From: Melastoma dodecandrum
Lineage: Eukaryota; Streptophyta; Magnoliopsida; Myrtales; Melastomataceae
NCBI GenBank assembly: GCA_029817715.1
Contig: JARUPY010000387.1
Location: 5,952,001 to 6,016,000 of the forward strand
Length of the DNA stretch: 64,000 nt
Reading direction: 5' to 3'
Shown: positions 1 to 11,700 of the stretch, piece by piece
Layout of the letters: each line of letters starts with the position of its first letter
Position numbering within the stretch: position 1 is the stretch's first letter
Notes under the pieces: model-generated
The model's input: the letters and a program-made list of their open reading frames with translations, nothing else
What the model was told of the DNA's origin: nothing
Databases searched by the model: none
Program-made: the position numbers and the translations under genes

Positions 1-2171
1 CGTTTATCGATCACTGCTGCTACCACAGGACTATCCGCTGGTAAATGAAACAGTGGGACTAATCCTATCTGGATCAACCCAATGTGTATATAGTTATATA
101 CACCTCTCGTGTTACGCATGGTATCTCTTATGTGTTGTACATTTAAGAGTGGGATATCCAAAGTCTCAAGCTCAGTGCTCGTGACTTGTGACGTTGCCTC
201 GGTCTGCGATATATCTATGGTGGATCGAAACCTAAATCTCGATACTTCATAAATTTCTCTCGCATTGATATTTGGCAACCTCCATTCCAGGATTGACTGG
301 GATGGATCTTCGTACTGGTGGGTTTCCTCCAGTACCTGATTCGTTGTTTCCAATGGAACCAACTCATCACCATCTCCTTCTCTTTCTGCTCTCATCATGA
401 ACAGATGTTCGGTCCAGAGATCAGAATCATCTTCTGAGTCTGTATCATAATCAGACACAATCTCATAAATCGATTCTACTTTCGAGTCTAAGTCGGAAAT
501 TTCTTGCTCATCAATTGGTTCATAAGCAAGGACTTCTTCCTTTTGACTCCTGTCATCCAGGAAGACCATACGGAGTCTTTCTCTCCTTTGGTTCTTCTTC
601 GGACGACTATCCGCTTTGTGGTCTTTTGAACCACAAAACCAGCAGCAATTACAACTGCTCAAAGGTTTTCCCTTAGGACATTTAGGCTCTCTTCCATGCT
701 TTCTCTTGAAAGCATCGATCCTATCTTTATCCTTCAGGTTATCCTTTCTCCTCACAAACCGTCTTGGTTTGTAAGCAGGGCCTCCCCTTTGCTTATGCTG
801 GACGTCCTTCTTGGGCCAAACTTTTCTTTTGTTGTATCCAACAAACTTCCTCTTACGAGGAAAGTTCCCTCTCTTCAAAGAGTCTCCTGGAGTACTGCGA
901 GTATCGCATCCATACCTTCCAGGCACGTACTCTATCTGAGAACAACAGCTCTTATTCAGGTAAGGTAGCTTCTTAGCTGCCTCTTTCACCTGGAGCTCAG
1001 TACATGCTTTACACATTGCGTACTTCACTGCCTGAATCTTACCTCCGAGTCCAGAGACAATCTTTTCCTCACTCAGGAGTAATTCATAGGCCTTTTGCGC
1101 AACTTCCGGCCAAGGTTCAGGAAGTTTTGCAAAAAAGGTTCCTAATATGAACTGTTGTGATACTACATCCAGATTGTAATAATACTTCTGGAATTCACAC
1201 ACATAGCTATCAAACCAGCACATATCACAGATCTGTAGTTTAACCAGAGCGGTCAATGACTGCTCTTTTTCCACAGTCTCAGTGGATAACGAGAAACCAC
1301 AGAACTCTCGTTTCAGGGCATCAGCTATTATTGCTAATACACCGTCAACCGTCAGCGCTTGATCTATCTTTTCCTTAATGTCTGTGTGTGCCACTAAGGT
1401 TTTCCAGTATTTTTGTGCTGTACCTATGAGGGCTGCTACACATAATTCGTAGACTGCCCCAGGAGGTACTCCTCCTGCAGACGCCGTCATCCGAATAAGT
1501 GATAACCATTCATCTATCTTTTCAGATACGTGTTTTTCACAATCAATGTCTAGAAAAGCACCAGGGGTTACTATTGGCCTTAAAACATTATCCCTTGGGA
1601 CAAACTCTTGTTTAGTCCTATGAGGATAGTCGGGCCTGTAAATTTCCCTCTTCGCAGTCACCAGTTCGTTAAACGTTCTGTTGTCTAAATGAACTGGAGT
1701 GTCTTCTGCCAGACCTACGGCTTTCCTTAGGTCTTTTGCCAACTCTCCACTCTGGGAGTTCAAGTTTGCACTTCGCTTTTGTGAGTCTAAAATGAAAGGA
1801 GCTACCGACTCTCTATACATTTCATCCACACTCTTGCCTTGATTCTGTTTAGAATTTCTTCCTCCCAGATTCAATCTTTCGACTGGTTTTCCCGTAGTAC
1901 TTTCCAGTCCAGAGGTCGCCTCGGCTTCAGGTCTTTTTAAACCTCTTTCTCTTTCCAGAGCGTCTAACATTGTGTTTACAATGGAGCCTACTTCCTTTGC
2001 CATTTGGTTTCGGCTTTCTAGACTTTCATTGCTCCCCTGAATGGTTAGCTGAGTTAAAATATCATTTATACTCTTGCTAACCCCAAAAGGAGACAATCTA
2101 GCCTCTGGGACGAACTCCAAACGCGATGGAGTCCTAGAAGGATTTCCTGAAGATTTTCCTTCTCTGGCCAT
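1..2171 (-). CDS. Endogenous caulimovirid coat protein-movement protein ORF (partial, runs off window)
   Basis: The frame is open without a stop from the ATG at 2171 to the window edge (723 codons). The central part (about residues 180-450) resembles the caulimovirid coat protein core: a conserved Trp-rich helical region, then a Lys/Arg-rich stretch (about 440-500). A cysteine cluster C-N-C-C-W-F-C-G follows at about residues 507-514, with His at 518. The position where the last Cys of a CCHC finger is expected (about 523) holds Arg. An acidic linker follows, and from about residue 680 the motif YIHIGLIQIG is typical of the caulimovirid 30K movement protein. Coat protein before movement protein in one frame is an order I recall for cavemovirus-type ORF1; the genus is an inference. 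No protease or reverse transcriptase is in the window. The lack of stops is unusual for an old viral insertion. An alternative reading as Ty3/gypsy gag is less likely because of the movement-protein motif. Confidence 0.72.
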   Translation of the reverse strand, partial: MAREGKSSGNPSRTPSRLEFVPEARLSPFGVSKSINDILTQLTIQGSNESLESRNQMAKEVGSIVNTMLDALERERGLKRPEAEATSGLESTTGKPVERLNLGGRNSKQNQGKSVDEMYRESVAPFILDSQKRSANLNSQSGELAKDLRKAVGLAEDTPVHLDNRTFNELVTAKREIYRPDYPHRTKQEFVPRDNVLRPIVTPGAFLDIDCEKHVSEKIDEWLSLIRMTASAGGVPPGAVYELCVAALIGTAQKYWKTLVAHTDIKEKIDQALTVDGVLAIIADALKREFCGFSLSTETVEKEQSLTALVKLQICDMCWFDSYVCEFQKYYYNLDVVSQQFILGTFFAKLPEPWPEVAQKAYELLLSEEKIVSGLGGKIQAVKYAMCKACTELQVKEAAKKLPYLNKSCCSQIEYVPGRYGCDTRSTPGDSLKRGNFPRKRKFVGYNKRKVWPKKDVQHKQRGGPAYKPRRFVRRKDNLKDKDRIDAFKRKHGREPKCPKGKPLSSCNCCWFCGSKDHKADSRPKKNQRRERLRMVFLDDRSQKEEVLAYEPIDEQEISDLDSKVESIYEIVSDYDTDSEDDSDLWTEHLFMMRAEREGDGDELVPLETTNQVLEETHQYEDPSQSILEWRLPNINAREIYEVSRFRFRSTIDISQTEATSQVTSTELETLDIPLLNVQHIRDTMRNTRGVYNYIHIGLIQIGLVPLFHLPADSPVVAAVIDK

Positions 2172-2429
2172 TCAGAAATTATTACTTTGAGACTCTGATG
2201 GATATTTTTGAAACTTAGGTCAAAGTTTAGGACACAGAGAGATATTTCCTAAACTTGAGGATAGATTTGAAAACTTTTGTAACTTGGGGATATATTTGAT
2301 AAAGCGGCCTATTTTGTATGATAACTTTTGTCCTAAACCCGGGGGGTTCACAATGGACTCACAGAAGGCTCTTCATGGTGTCAGTTAGTGATGTGAGTTG
2401 TTTTGTTCTAATGAGTTTGTTTTGGACAG
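2172..2429. other. Viral leader / WRKY intron remainder with 3' splice acceptor
   Basis: This AT-rich non-coding stretch separates the viral ATG from the WRKY exon. Its right end is a good plant 3' splice site, with a T-rich tract followed by GGACAG ending at 2429. The viral/host junction lies somewhere within about 2172-2350 and cannot be placed exactly. No tRNA-Met primer site is visible. Confidence 0.5.
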
Positions 2430-2823
2430 GAGCTACTACCGCTGCACGAACACCCGATGCACGGTAAAGAAACGGGTAGAACGCTCTCCGAACGATCCTG
2501 CTGTCGTGATAACTACGTACGAAGGCCAACACTGCCATCATTCGGCTGGATTCCCTCATGGTGGGATTCTCATCAGTATCGACGCGACCGCAACCACTGG
2601 GGCTGGGTCTTCTACTGCCAGCAGCCACCTGTTTTCTCATCCCACCGCCATTTCTCCTTCATCTCAGTTCCACATCTCGCCCCCAGGCCGTCCCACAAAT
2701 CTACAGCGTCTGAAATCTCGACGACCGCCCGCCACTGCTGAGGAGAGGCCAAGTTCTGATGGTCCGGCTGACGGAGGCTTGCTTGGGGATATTATGGTGC
2801 CCCCCGATGCACTCAATAGATGA
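2430..2823 (+). CDS. WRKY57: WRKY57-like transcription factor, last exon (5' exons outside window)
   Basis: The exon starts after the acceptor ending at 2429 with the split Arg codon of the conserved WRKY-domain R-type intron, then reads SYYRCTNTRCTVKKRVERS. It carries the C-terminal half of the WRKY zinc finger: C-X4-C, then TTYEGQHCHH giving the H-X-H pair. The WRKYGQK half must lie on an upstream exon left of the window. The tail GGLLGDIMVP just before the stop resembles the C-terminus I recall for Arabidopsis WRKY57 (group IIc), a nuclear W-box-binding factor linked to jasmonate/auxin and drought responses. The exon is open to its stop. Whether the gene still works depends on splicing across an intron that would have to contain the viral sequence; a truncated copy is the alternative. 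Confidence 0.8.
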
Positions 2824-4699
2824 GGGTTTGACAAGAAAAAAGAGAATATGAAAATAGGGGTAATTCGTACATATTGTTCGACATGTCATTTGGAAAATTA
2901 TGGAGAAGAAAATGAATATAACACGCCTTATTTTTTATTTTGATTTTTATTAACATATATATGTTGTCGGTTTTTTCTCCAAAAATATCCCATTGGACTT
3001 TAAGAAAAAAAACTTCGTAATACACTTATTTGGACAAAAATGGGAAATAGTTCCATGTTTTCTGTTGTATAACATACAAGAAAGTAATACGATTGTTAGT
3101 ATATTATGAGCCAAAAATATTGGTTCGCAGGACCACCAAGGCAATGTTACTTAAATATTTCTTCTAATATATTTGTTTGTACAAAGATATCAACGTAAAA
3201 AGCGAAGAACATGCAGATTGACGACACTAGCAGCATACCGAAGGTCTTACACTAATGCAAAAGATGCATTATGAAGAAACAGTTTGTTGGGCAAACAAAT
3301 AAAACACTTCATATTTATTTCTTAATGAGAAAGTTGGGACTTGTACTCGGATGGATGAGCAAAGAGCCCATCAATTTGCAGTTTGTACTCTTCAATATAT
3401 TTTCTTCTCCGTCTTTATAAGTAGGCCAATATAACTGAAATCTACAAATTACTAGTCTCTTTATTTGTCTTGATTTTTGATGGAGGAACAGATTCGATAC
3501 ACACATTCAAGGGCTTTCACACGCCGACAATAGGCATCGAGACGTAGGATGCAAACGTGAATTACAGATTCTGACAAGTGAAGATGAGTGCACAACGGAC
3601 ATGGAGTACAATGGAGAAGCCTCTTATCGATCAATCGAAAAATACTTCAAAGTTGACTAATGATTGAGGGAAGGAATTTGGATGCTAGAGTGTTCATGGC
3701 AATTCAATGATGGAAATAACACGAATTCAACACAACATAATGTTATTAAAGAAGATCCATTGGCAAAAAATATCTAGAATACTAAAATTAAAAAATATTA
3801 ATATTTAACATGGGACCACCTTAACTTGAGGAGTAAAACCACTGCCCGTGTCACCCACAAAGGAAAATAACTTAAAAAATAAATAAGAATTTGGAAACCA
3901 AATATGGAGGTTTGTAGACTTGCCGGAATGGTAGGCTAGATTGGTTCATTGACAAGTTGCTCTATTTAGATTGTACATAAGTGCACTAGGAACAAATCCT
4001 CAAAATTTTAACAAAATCCAATGTCATTAATAATAAAATATAAAGACTCGGAAGGATAAAAGTTCTCTTCTCTTTATCTCGAGACTCTATTTTTTGAACA
4101 CTCACATGAATACTAGCATCACTCAATGGGGCTAGTGGGCACACAATCTTCAACAATAATCATCCGTGTCGTGGACTTGAGGCAATCTCACGTCGCAGAA
4201 AATGATAGTCCAACAAATCTCTCTCGAAAAAAAAAAATGTGCAGGAGTTTGCCAAAATATCGACGATTAGAGACAACCATCCCTCTCACAAGACAAAGCT
4301 TTCGTTACAAATCTTAACTATCTCATCAGCATGAATCTTCTTAAACGTCTCAAATCTAGGGATATCTAATGTCAATATGGTTCGACTTCGTCTAAGTCCT
4401 AGAATTCTTTGAACGATAAATGACACTTCGATTGGAATCTTGTGGTGAAGATAAAAAGCATCTTCTATGAATCTAAAGTCCAAAAGTTGCAACACTTTAA
4501 TGGTGGAAGATAGTAGAAGAATAATGTTCTTGATAAAGAAAGTTGAAGTTCAGCAGTTGCAATTACATGAAGAATAAAATTCGAAAGCAATTTATGCCAA
4601 TTGATTATGCATGGAGGAGCTTTATGAAAAATATCACGCATTTTATCAAAATTCTCTTTCGATAGATTAAAATAGACATGAAAGTTCAACAATTTTACT
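2824..4699. other. WRKY 3' flank and AT-rich intergenic DNA
   Basis: The first few hundred bases are probably the 3' UTR of the WRKY exon. The rest is AT-rich with no frame I can assign. The right part may contain unrecognisable gag or LTR sequence belonging to the decayed gypsy element that follows. Confidence 0.4.
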
Positions 4700-5660
4700 A
4701 TTTAAGTTGGGCTGAATGAGACCGATCGACAAACTACATGTCATTATCAAGCATTTTTGAATAAATCCATTAGAGATGAGATGAACTTGGTTTATGTATT
4801 CAACGTGGAGGATGCTCGTTGATATGCATTTATGGCTAAGAAAAAACTTATCATTTATGGGGTAAAAAGATCATCGTATGGCAAAACGGAAGGTGGTTAC
4901 AAAGTTGACTAGCCATACCGAGCCGATCTATGATAATCTTTGGTCAATCAGGAGATTGCTCTGTCTTACAGAAGTAATGTAATTTAAAAAAACGCAAATG
5001 TGAGCCTTACCTTGCAGGACAAAATAATTACAAACATTGTCCAAGAAGTAGTTCAACGCATCATTATACGTCATATGCATGTCCACAAAAGATAGTAAAT
5101 TCAGTCGAGGTAGAAAAGGAGTTCAATGACAAATTATAATCAATCTATGATAAATGTCGTTATGACTATGAGGAAATTAACATTTAACAGGTTTAAGGGG
5201 AATTAGTCATCATTTGAAGATTGGTGGAAGAAAGTATATTCAAGACTCGTGTTCTTTATGAAAGTAAAGTTTGTGACATTATAATCGCTGGTGAGAGCAT
5301 GTAAAATGTTATTTCCAAAGATACAATAGAAAAGGTTAACTACCGATGGAGAAACATCCAAACTCTTATAAAGTTAAGTGACAAAAAAGGTAATGAGATA
5401 GTCTTGACATCTTGTTTGCATAGTATAATTTTGTTTGGATCTTGACTCGAATTATGTTCTTTGTGATGTCATGCCAATAGACGCTAGTCATATTCTTTTT
5501 GGTCAACCATTGCTCTATGATCATGATATGAAGCCGAATGCGTATTTTTTTACAAGGAGAGGAAGAATTATACATGCATCCTCTTGAGGAAGAGGTCAAA
5601 GAGTTAGCCAGAACTTCAAGTTAAGTTAGGATGTTTCTTTGTGTCGAAAACTTTGAAGCT
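4700..5660 (+). pseudogene. Decayed Ty3/gypsy gag zinc-knuckle and protease region
   Basis: Conceptual translation in shifting frames gives recognisable gypsy pieces. A gag C-terminal segment contains ACPQKIVNSVEVEKEF, followed by an acidic YDKCRYDYEE stretch. A degraded aspartic protease carries VCDIIIAGESM, where a D-S-G triad is expected. Near 5455-5560 is LCDVMPIDASHILFG, the flap/linker region typical of plant gypsy proteases. Several stops and frameshifts make it non-functional. It continues in the reverse-transcriptase fragment after 6470 and is split by the hAT element at 5792-6452. Confidence 0.6.
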
Positions 5661-5791
5661 GAGAGTATGTACTCATTACTTGGAAGAATAAGCACTCGTG
5701 CGGTTGATGTGCAATAATTTTCACCTCAAATCTAATAAATATTGACGAAATGTTAGAAAATGAAGGATTACTCCAGGGATCTCACATTGAA

Positions 5792-6452
5792 TAGGGGAGA
5801 GCAAAAATTTCGGTATACCGATTTCAATCCCGAAATTTTAAAATTTAGGGATTTCGGGATCTGCATTCCGGTATTTGGAATCAGGACTAGAAGTAAGAAT
5901 TTATTAAAAAGGTAATCGAGATGAATCAGAAATTAAAAAAAAAAATCAGTATTTACCGAATTACCGAATTTTTGTTTGGACCGACAAAAAATTGGGCCCC
6001 TTTTAACAATGGGCTTTGAAACCATAGGCCTGACCCATTATTCCTGCCCAACCCAATCGTCTTTCCTCCGCCCCGTCTCTCTTCTCTGCCACGTCTCTCT
6101 TCTCTTTCTCTTTCTGTTCTCTGCGAATCCCATTCCCTGTCCCCTTTTATAGCCTATCTCCTAAGTCAATAGGCTGCATGCACCTAAATAAAACAACTCT
6201 CAAGCCTAGGAGGAGACTCTGTCAATTTGCTTCACCTTCATCTGCATGAACAAAGTTTGCTCAAAGCCTATGTTAATAAAACCTCGAAAAGAAAAAATTC
6301 GATAATTTGGTATTTACCGAAATACCCAATAAAAATTCGATAATTTACCAAAATACCGAATTTTAAATTCAGGATTGGGAACGGGATCTAAAATTTTAAG
6401 GTCTTTGAAATTCGGTAGTTCGGAATACCGAAATACTAAATGCTCACCCCTA
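5792..6452. mobile_element. Non-autonomous hAT-type element (MITE-like, 661 bp)
   Basis: The ends are inverted: TAGGGGAGAGCA...ATTTCGGTAT on the left, and the complement of TAGGGGTGAGCA...ATTTCGGTAT on the right. Subterminal DNA is rich in ATTCGG/CCGAAT words, as in hAT elements. Taking the core as 5794-6451, the flanks ATTGAATA and AATGAATA match at 7 of 8 positions, fitting an 8-bp target duplication. No transposase frame is present. The middle (about 6000-6200) is CT-rich. The element interrupts a gypsy pol remnant, so it inserted later. Confidence 0.65.
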
Positions 6453-6469
6453 ATGAATACCCCTAAAAT

Positions 6470-6657
6470 ATCAGGTCATCAATCGTAGTGTGCTCTTACC
6501 AAATTTGAGGACATATTGAATGCCCCTAAAACACGAGTTGAAATACAAAAGCTGGAGGAAGAATTACTATTGTAAGGTCCACGTGTTTGCAAAACTTTAC
6601 TTACACCAAACAAGGATGGATTTTGGAGGATATGTATCGATTTTCGTGCCCTAAACA
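6470..6657 (+). pseudogene. Ty3/gypsy reverse transcriptase fragment
   Basis: The translation contains TLLTPNKDGFWRICIDFRAL, the N-terminal motif of plant gypsy reverse transcriptase. It is cut off directly afterwards by an unrelated 66-bp LTR tip. It is the continuation of the decayed element at 4700-5660. Confidence 0.6.
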
Positions 6658-6723
6658 TCAACGAACTAATCACATTAATGCTCAGATGAGTGGCTAAATA
6701 GCTCCACTTTCGTAGAGTTATCA
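6658..6723 (-). repeat. Isolated LTR tip (66 bp) matching the retroelement LTR at 36930-36995
   Basis: The sequence from TCAACGAAC to GAGTTATCA is nearly identical to the outer 66 bp of the LTR ending at 36995, including the block AACTCTACGAAAGTGGAG on the minus strand. Only the terminal segment is present, joined to a reverse-transcriptase remnant, so it is a dispersed relic and not a full LTR. Confidence 0.7.
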
Positions 6724-8719
6724 GGACCCACCCGAGCAAGCATCGGGCTTGAGGCACTAATGCGCTTGAATACTGGAAAGGCGTCGTCTTGGCGTCCCTT
6801 TCCCTCTCCCCCTCCCAACTGGACAACCCTTCGATTATTCTTTTCTTACTCGACCCAGAAATGGTTTTGGCAGGAGGCAGAGATTGCAAGGGTAACGAGA
6901 GAGATTCTGGAAGAAGGTGAAATAGTAAAGATTGGGCCCGATCATAACCCAACTCCACTTGACGTTGGATGCGGTGGTTTTTAATAAAGTGGTAACATAA
7001 CTGTAATACTCCAAATTCTCTAATAAAAAAATGTCAATATTTCGGAAAATAAATTTAAAAAATGTTCTTTTAAAATATTATAATACATTAAAGCTCGTTA
7101 TATATTGATATTTATAGAGCAAATTAATTTGAAATGCTTAAAAAAATAGTGTTTAAGTTTATCGCATAATTTTTTGATCATAACTTAAATAAGTAGGTTA
7201 TCTTGTAAAATAGGAACGTTCATTTTTTATTTTAGCATCTGTATGGCTTCCACGCAAATCACCCAAAACAAGTAAAAACATGATGGAGAGATTCATGAGA
7301 CAAATCTCCTTCTATACATCGACGCCTTAAAACAAAAATAGTAACGCCTCGGGCAATGAAAGGCCTTCTTTCCTTGATGCCTTATCACCTTACCATCACT
7401 GGTGTGAGGACATCCATGGCCTTGCTCCTTACAGCCCACCACGAACAGGGAAAAGGGGAAGGACTCCACATGATGGGCCACTAGGAGAAGGGGAAGACGA
7501 GATGGAAATCTACAGGGTAGGGAAAATTTAGCATGGTTCCTTCGACTCTCCTGTGTTTCGACTCCCTTGTGAGTATTAATCTTACTTAGTTAATTTCTGT
7601 TAACTCAATTTATTTTAATTAAGATTTTTTTTACCAAATTTTCATGTTGATTTGCATGATAATTGACCAAGAATTACGGGCTTCGACAAAGTGGATCCTG
7701 AAGACTTGAATTACCTGGAAATGAGTTTTTGAAGACGATGCTAAAAAACAGATGGCGTGCGGGGTCCGACGTTGGGGAAAGAGCTTCAATAGAGCTGCCC
7801 CAACTGACCAATCCCTTAGCCGATTAAATGTCATCCTTACGAGCATGAGATAACAAAGGAGATATAACTACCCTTCCCTACTCATTTTCATCTAAATAGT
7901 TATTTGTGGTGTGCTGTGTAGTTTATTTGCTAAACTATTCAACATGATTTCGTGCTTAAACATCGATCATGCCTAATGCCTGTAACTAAAAACAAGGAGC
8001 AAACGTCACATTTCGCGTATGAATGTATGAGTTAGTATTAAGCAATTCTTGAACCAACCAATTTTTCCTTGATTAGTTTTTTATAAAAGAAAAATATGTC
8101 GAGGACGAATCTAGAAAGCTATCATGTATAGATAAAGGTGACACGAACAACTCTTAATTCTCTCAAACATTCTTAGACTAACCCATGCACTACTTGAATT
8201 AGTTTTTTATAGAAGAAAAGTTAGTGAAGAATCTAGAAAGTTATCATGTATAGACAAAGATGACACAAACAACTCTCGATTCTCTCGAACATTATTACAC
8301 TAAGCCATGCGCTGCATGTCTTCGGTCGGGTTAGACTATCATACGAGGAGATGGGAAATTTAAATGCGTTCCATTGCAAATTAACAAAACCCTTCAATTA
8401 TATTTCGATGATGCAAAAGGGACGTCTGATGTGAGTATGAAGATCAGTTCGATAAAACTCATGGTAACAATGTAAACCGAATTCCCCCACCACCATTTAC
8501 TTTTGTTATACCGACTTGGCCTTCCGCACAGACAATATTTTTCAATACCAAATGACTCCCCTAAAATGCTGCATCTTACCAAGAGCATTCATTATTTTCG
8601 CACATAAATTCGAAACACTGGTAGACTTCGCATCACCGTCGACCTCGTCAATACTCGTAAAAATGTACAGAGGTATGTCTCATTGTCATCCAATTTTGTA
8701 ACTCACGATTGCGTCACCG
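6724..8719. other. Intergenic DNA and DUF863 3' flank
   Basis: No gene is recognised. It holds a GC-richer block (6730-6980), AT-rich DNA, a tandem duplication at 8069-8316 and, at the right end, the presumed 3' UTR of the minus-strand DUF863 gene. Short open frames here have no family signature. Confidence 0.4.
8069..8316. repeat. Imperfect tandem duplication, period about 124 bp
   Basis: Two adjacent copies begin at 8069 and 8193. Both contain TTAGTTTTTTATA, then TCTAGAAAG, then TATCATGTATAGA, then GATTCTCTCGAAC-like text. They differ at many positions, so the duplication is not recent. Confidence 0.7.
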
Positions 8720-11700
8720 TTATCGAGTGGGGGTTACCTGCGGGGGGCACCTCTGCCTCCGGGGCCGTCTCGTGGTTTTCCCCCAGCTTGTCAGGCTCCT
8801 ATCCTCTGTCCCTCCATCAGTGGTGCTCGGCTGCTGAACAAGAGGTGGCGGTGCATAGGTACGGGCAGTTTGAGTCACGATGGCCGAGGCGGCCGACACT
8901 CGCTTCCTTCCTCTTGTGGAACCATTCCTGGGATTCCTCCTTGTCAGTCCAGACTGCCATGCGTGACCTGTGGCTCTCATTAGGCCCCCAAACGTCTGAA
9001 GATCCTCTGTCACTTCATGCCTGGATAGAGACGCAAGTCCTGGGAGGATATCCCTCTGGAAATCCCGTCGCTGCCTTCCCCTCCTCGCTTGCCCTCTGCG
9101 AGGACGGCCCGAGGTCTTATTCACTGCGGGCTCATCCTCTTTTGGGAAGTCAGGAACGAAGGGTTTGGGGAAATAGTCATCTGGATTCTTCTCCGTCAGC
9201 TTCAACGTCATCAACTCAAAGTCATCTATCTCTTCTAATGTGGATTCCTTATCCTGCCGTTGGGTTTGTTCACACTTCGAAACAATGGAGGCAGATCTCA
9301 TCTCCGGCTCAGTCAAACAAGACTGGGCGACATTGGCTAACCAATTCAACGGATCCTCGGTACATCCTACCGGAAGGCAGACTTTTTCCAGAGAGAAAAC
9401 ATAATCAACGGCAGAAGAAGTGATGGCCACAATTGCCTCCGCTGCAGATATCGTTCCTTCATCCATCGATCCACAGGGTTTCTCACCATTCTCCTCTCCA
9501 AACTCATCGTCTGGGACTCCAGGAGCTTCCAGATCAATCTCGGGAATCCGCTTTCCTGCGCTGCTTGGAACACAAGGCGTTGCTGAAGCTTCATCTTCGC
9601 TGATGACCAAATTCAAATCAATAGGACGGCGTATTTTCAGATCATTCCCTTTGTCGGTGACAAAAGATTCGGCAGAACTCAGTTCAGCCAACTCAGGAAC
9701 CGAAACGCAGGGCAAGTTAATATCGAGAAGCCTGGTTTTCCTATCATCATAATCACACACTGTACCCTCCAAAGGACGAGATGGAGGAATGGCACCCTTC
9801 TCGCTGATATGAAACCCAAGAATCCTTTTGTCACTGGCACACTGTCCTCTGTTATTCCAGTTGGTCTCCATATGGTCCATACAAGAAATCGACCGTCCTG
9901 CCTCATCTTCCATTGATTCCATACATGTCAAACCTGCTCTTACAGAATTGTTGTTCCAAAAACCTGTCTCTGGTTTCAGCCAAGGTGGTATCTTAGCACG
10001 ATCCCCCGTTTTCTTTTCCTTTTCACTCGGGCTACTCGTCGGACCACCCAAAAGAGCTTCATTCAGATCAACTTGCCTCACAGCAGCCTCGTTGCTAAAA
10101 CTGGTGTCCGACCTCAGCCATGGTGGCATCTTAGGATGATCTTCCAGCTTTTTTACTTTAACCGGGACACCTGATGGACAATTCAACAGGGTCGCATTCA
10201 GAGCTACGGGCCTTGTGGCATTCCTAATGTCTGAACCAGAAGGCCAATGTTGCTTTTCATCATTTCTGTTCCGTACAAGTTCCTTCGAGACAACATCCTT
10301 GGATCGGTAGCCATGATGATCATATGCCACAAAACAAAGCTGGCTAGGGGGTTCCACTGAACAGGAGGAAAAAGAACCAGGATGAAAACCATTTTGACAA
10401 GGCAGCTCACCTCGGAACTGTTGTTTGTCTCCAGATTCTCCTCGATTTTCAACCGGCTGAGGAACCTTCACGTAGGAACTGGATGCTGTATCCAAAGAAC
10501 GACCATTTTGAGTAGGCACCTTCTGATTAGAGCTACAACTTCCTTGCATCTCAAGATTCAATATAGAATTACACCAAGACTTGGATGGATCGGGTAGAGA
10601 GCCGAACAGGTAACTAGGAGATAAATGAGAAGATGTGAAAGATTCCCGGAAATTATCAGATTCAGCGGTATCTGCGCCACGAATGTGTCTCTCTCGGCTT
10701 CGATCCAACTGGGTTTGTTCCTTAGCTACTTCAGAAACGAGCAGCTTTCGCATCTGATCACCTTGAGAAACAGGTATCTTAGCCTTTCCTTCACCTACAA
10801 ACACAGAAACCGAGAGAGCTCGATAAGCTTAGAAAAGCAAACAAAATTGAGGCATATCGTTAAACAGACATGCTCACCAGCTTCCTGGATAGATAACCAT
10901 CCTCGTCCATTTTTGGATATAACTGAAAGGGAAGAAGAGATGTCGTTGCTTCCTATATTAGAGCTCTGAGAAAAGCCATTGATGTGCAGTTTAACATGCG
11001 CAGATCCACTCGCTTCATCATCAATCTGTAAAGGTTCATTCAGATCTGCAACGCTTCTGGCCCCATAGAATAATCTAGATCCTGAAATTGGTCCCACCTT
11101 ATCAGTTCTCCTACCATCTCCAGCAAGAATCACGCCATTCCGATGTTCAGCCCGGGCATCTTCTTTTGGTGGGGTGGCCAATATTTCGGGTAATTTATCA
11201 TCCTTAACCTGCTCTGGCTCGTCATCATCGATGTACTGCTCAGCAGGTAGCTGGAGATCAAACATCTTTCTCCTGACTTTCGACGGCCTTGTAGATTCCA
11301 AGATGTCCGAAGATTTGACACTAATGCCATTGTGGCATGGGACATCTGCAGCTTGTGTGTTATTTGCTCTTGCGGAACTTGCCGGAGAATGAATTCCTTC
11401 TGCAACTGACGTGAATGGTCTGAGATTATTATAACCAGAATTTACCCAGGGAACACCAGGACTGTGCCACTTTGCAACGTCCTCAGAAGTAATTTGAGAT
11501 GCCAATGGACTTGATGCCAAGGATGATTCAACAGCTATCCTCCCTTTGAACATTTCTTTCTTCTTGAATTCGCTCATCAATTCCTTCTGCTTTGAGTACA
11601 GACGATGTAGATCTTGGACCTGAAAGTTCACAGATATCAGGCCTGAGAAGTATCAAAATCAGAGATGAAGGGTCCTGTACCTGCTTCCTGAATATGGTTT

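Noticed and set aside
6479..6958. Minus-strand frame of 159 codons over the LTR tip
   Set aside because: It crosses an RT remnant and a 66-bp LTR piece and has no protein motif; the similar text at 36865-37086 is the same LTR.
8683..9423. Plus-strand open frame of 246 codons
   Set aside because: It is the antisense shadow of the last DUF863 exon, which has clear family motifs.
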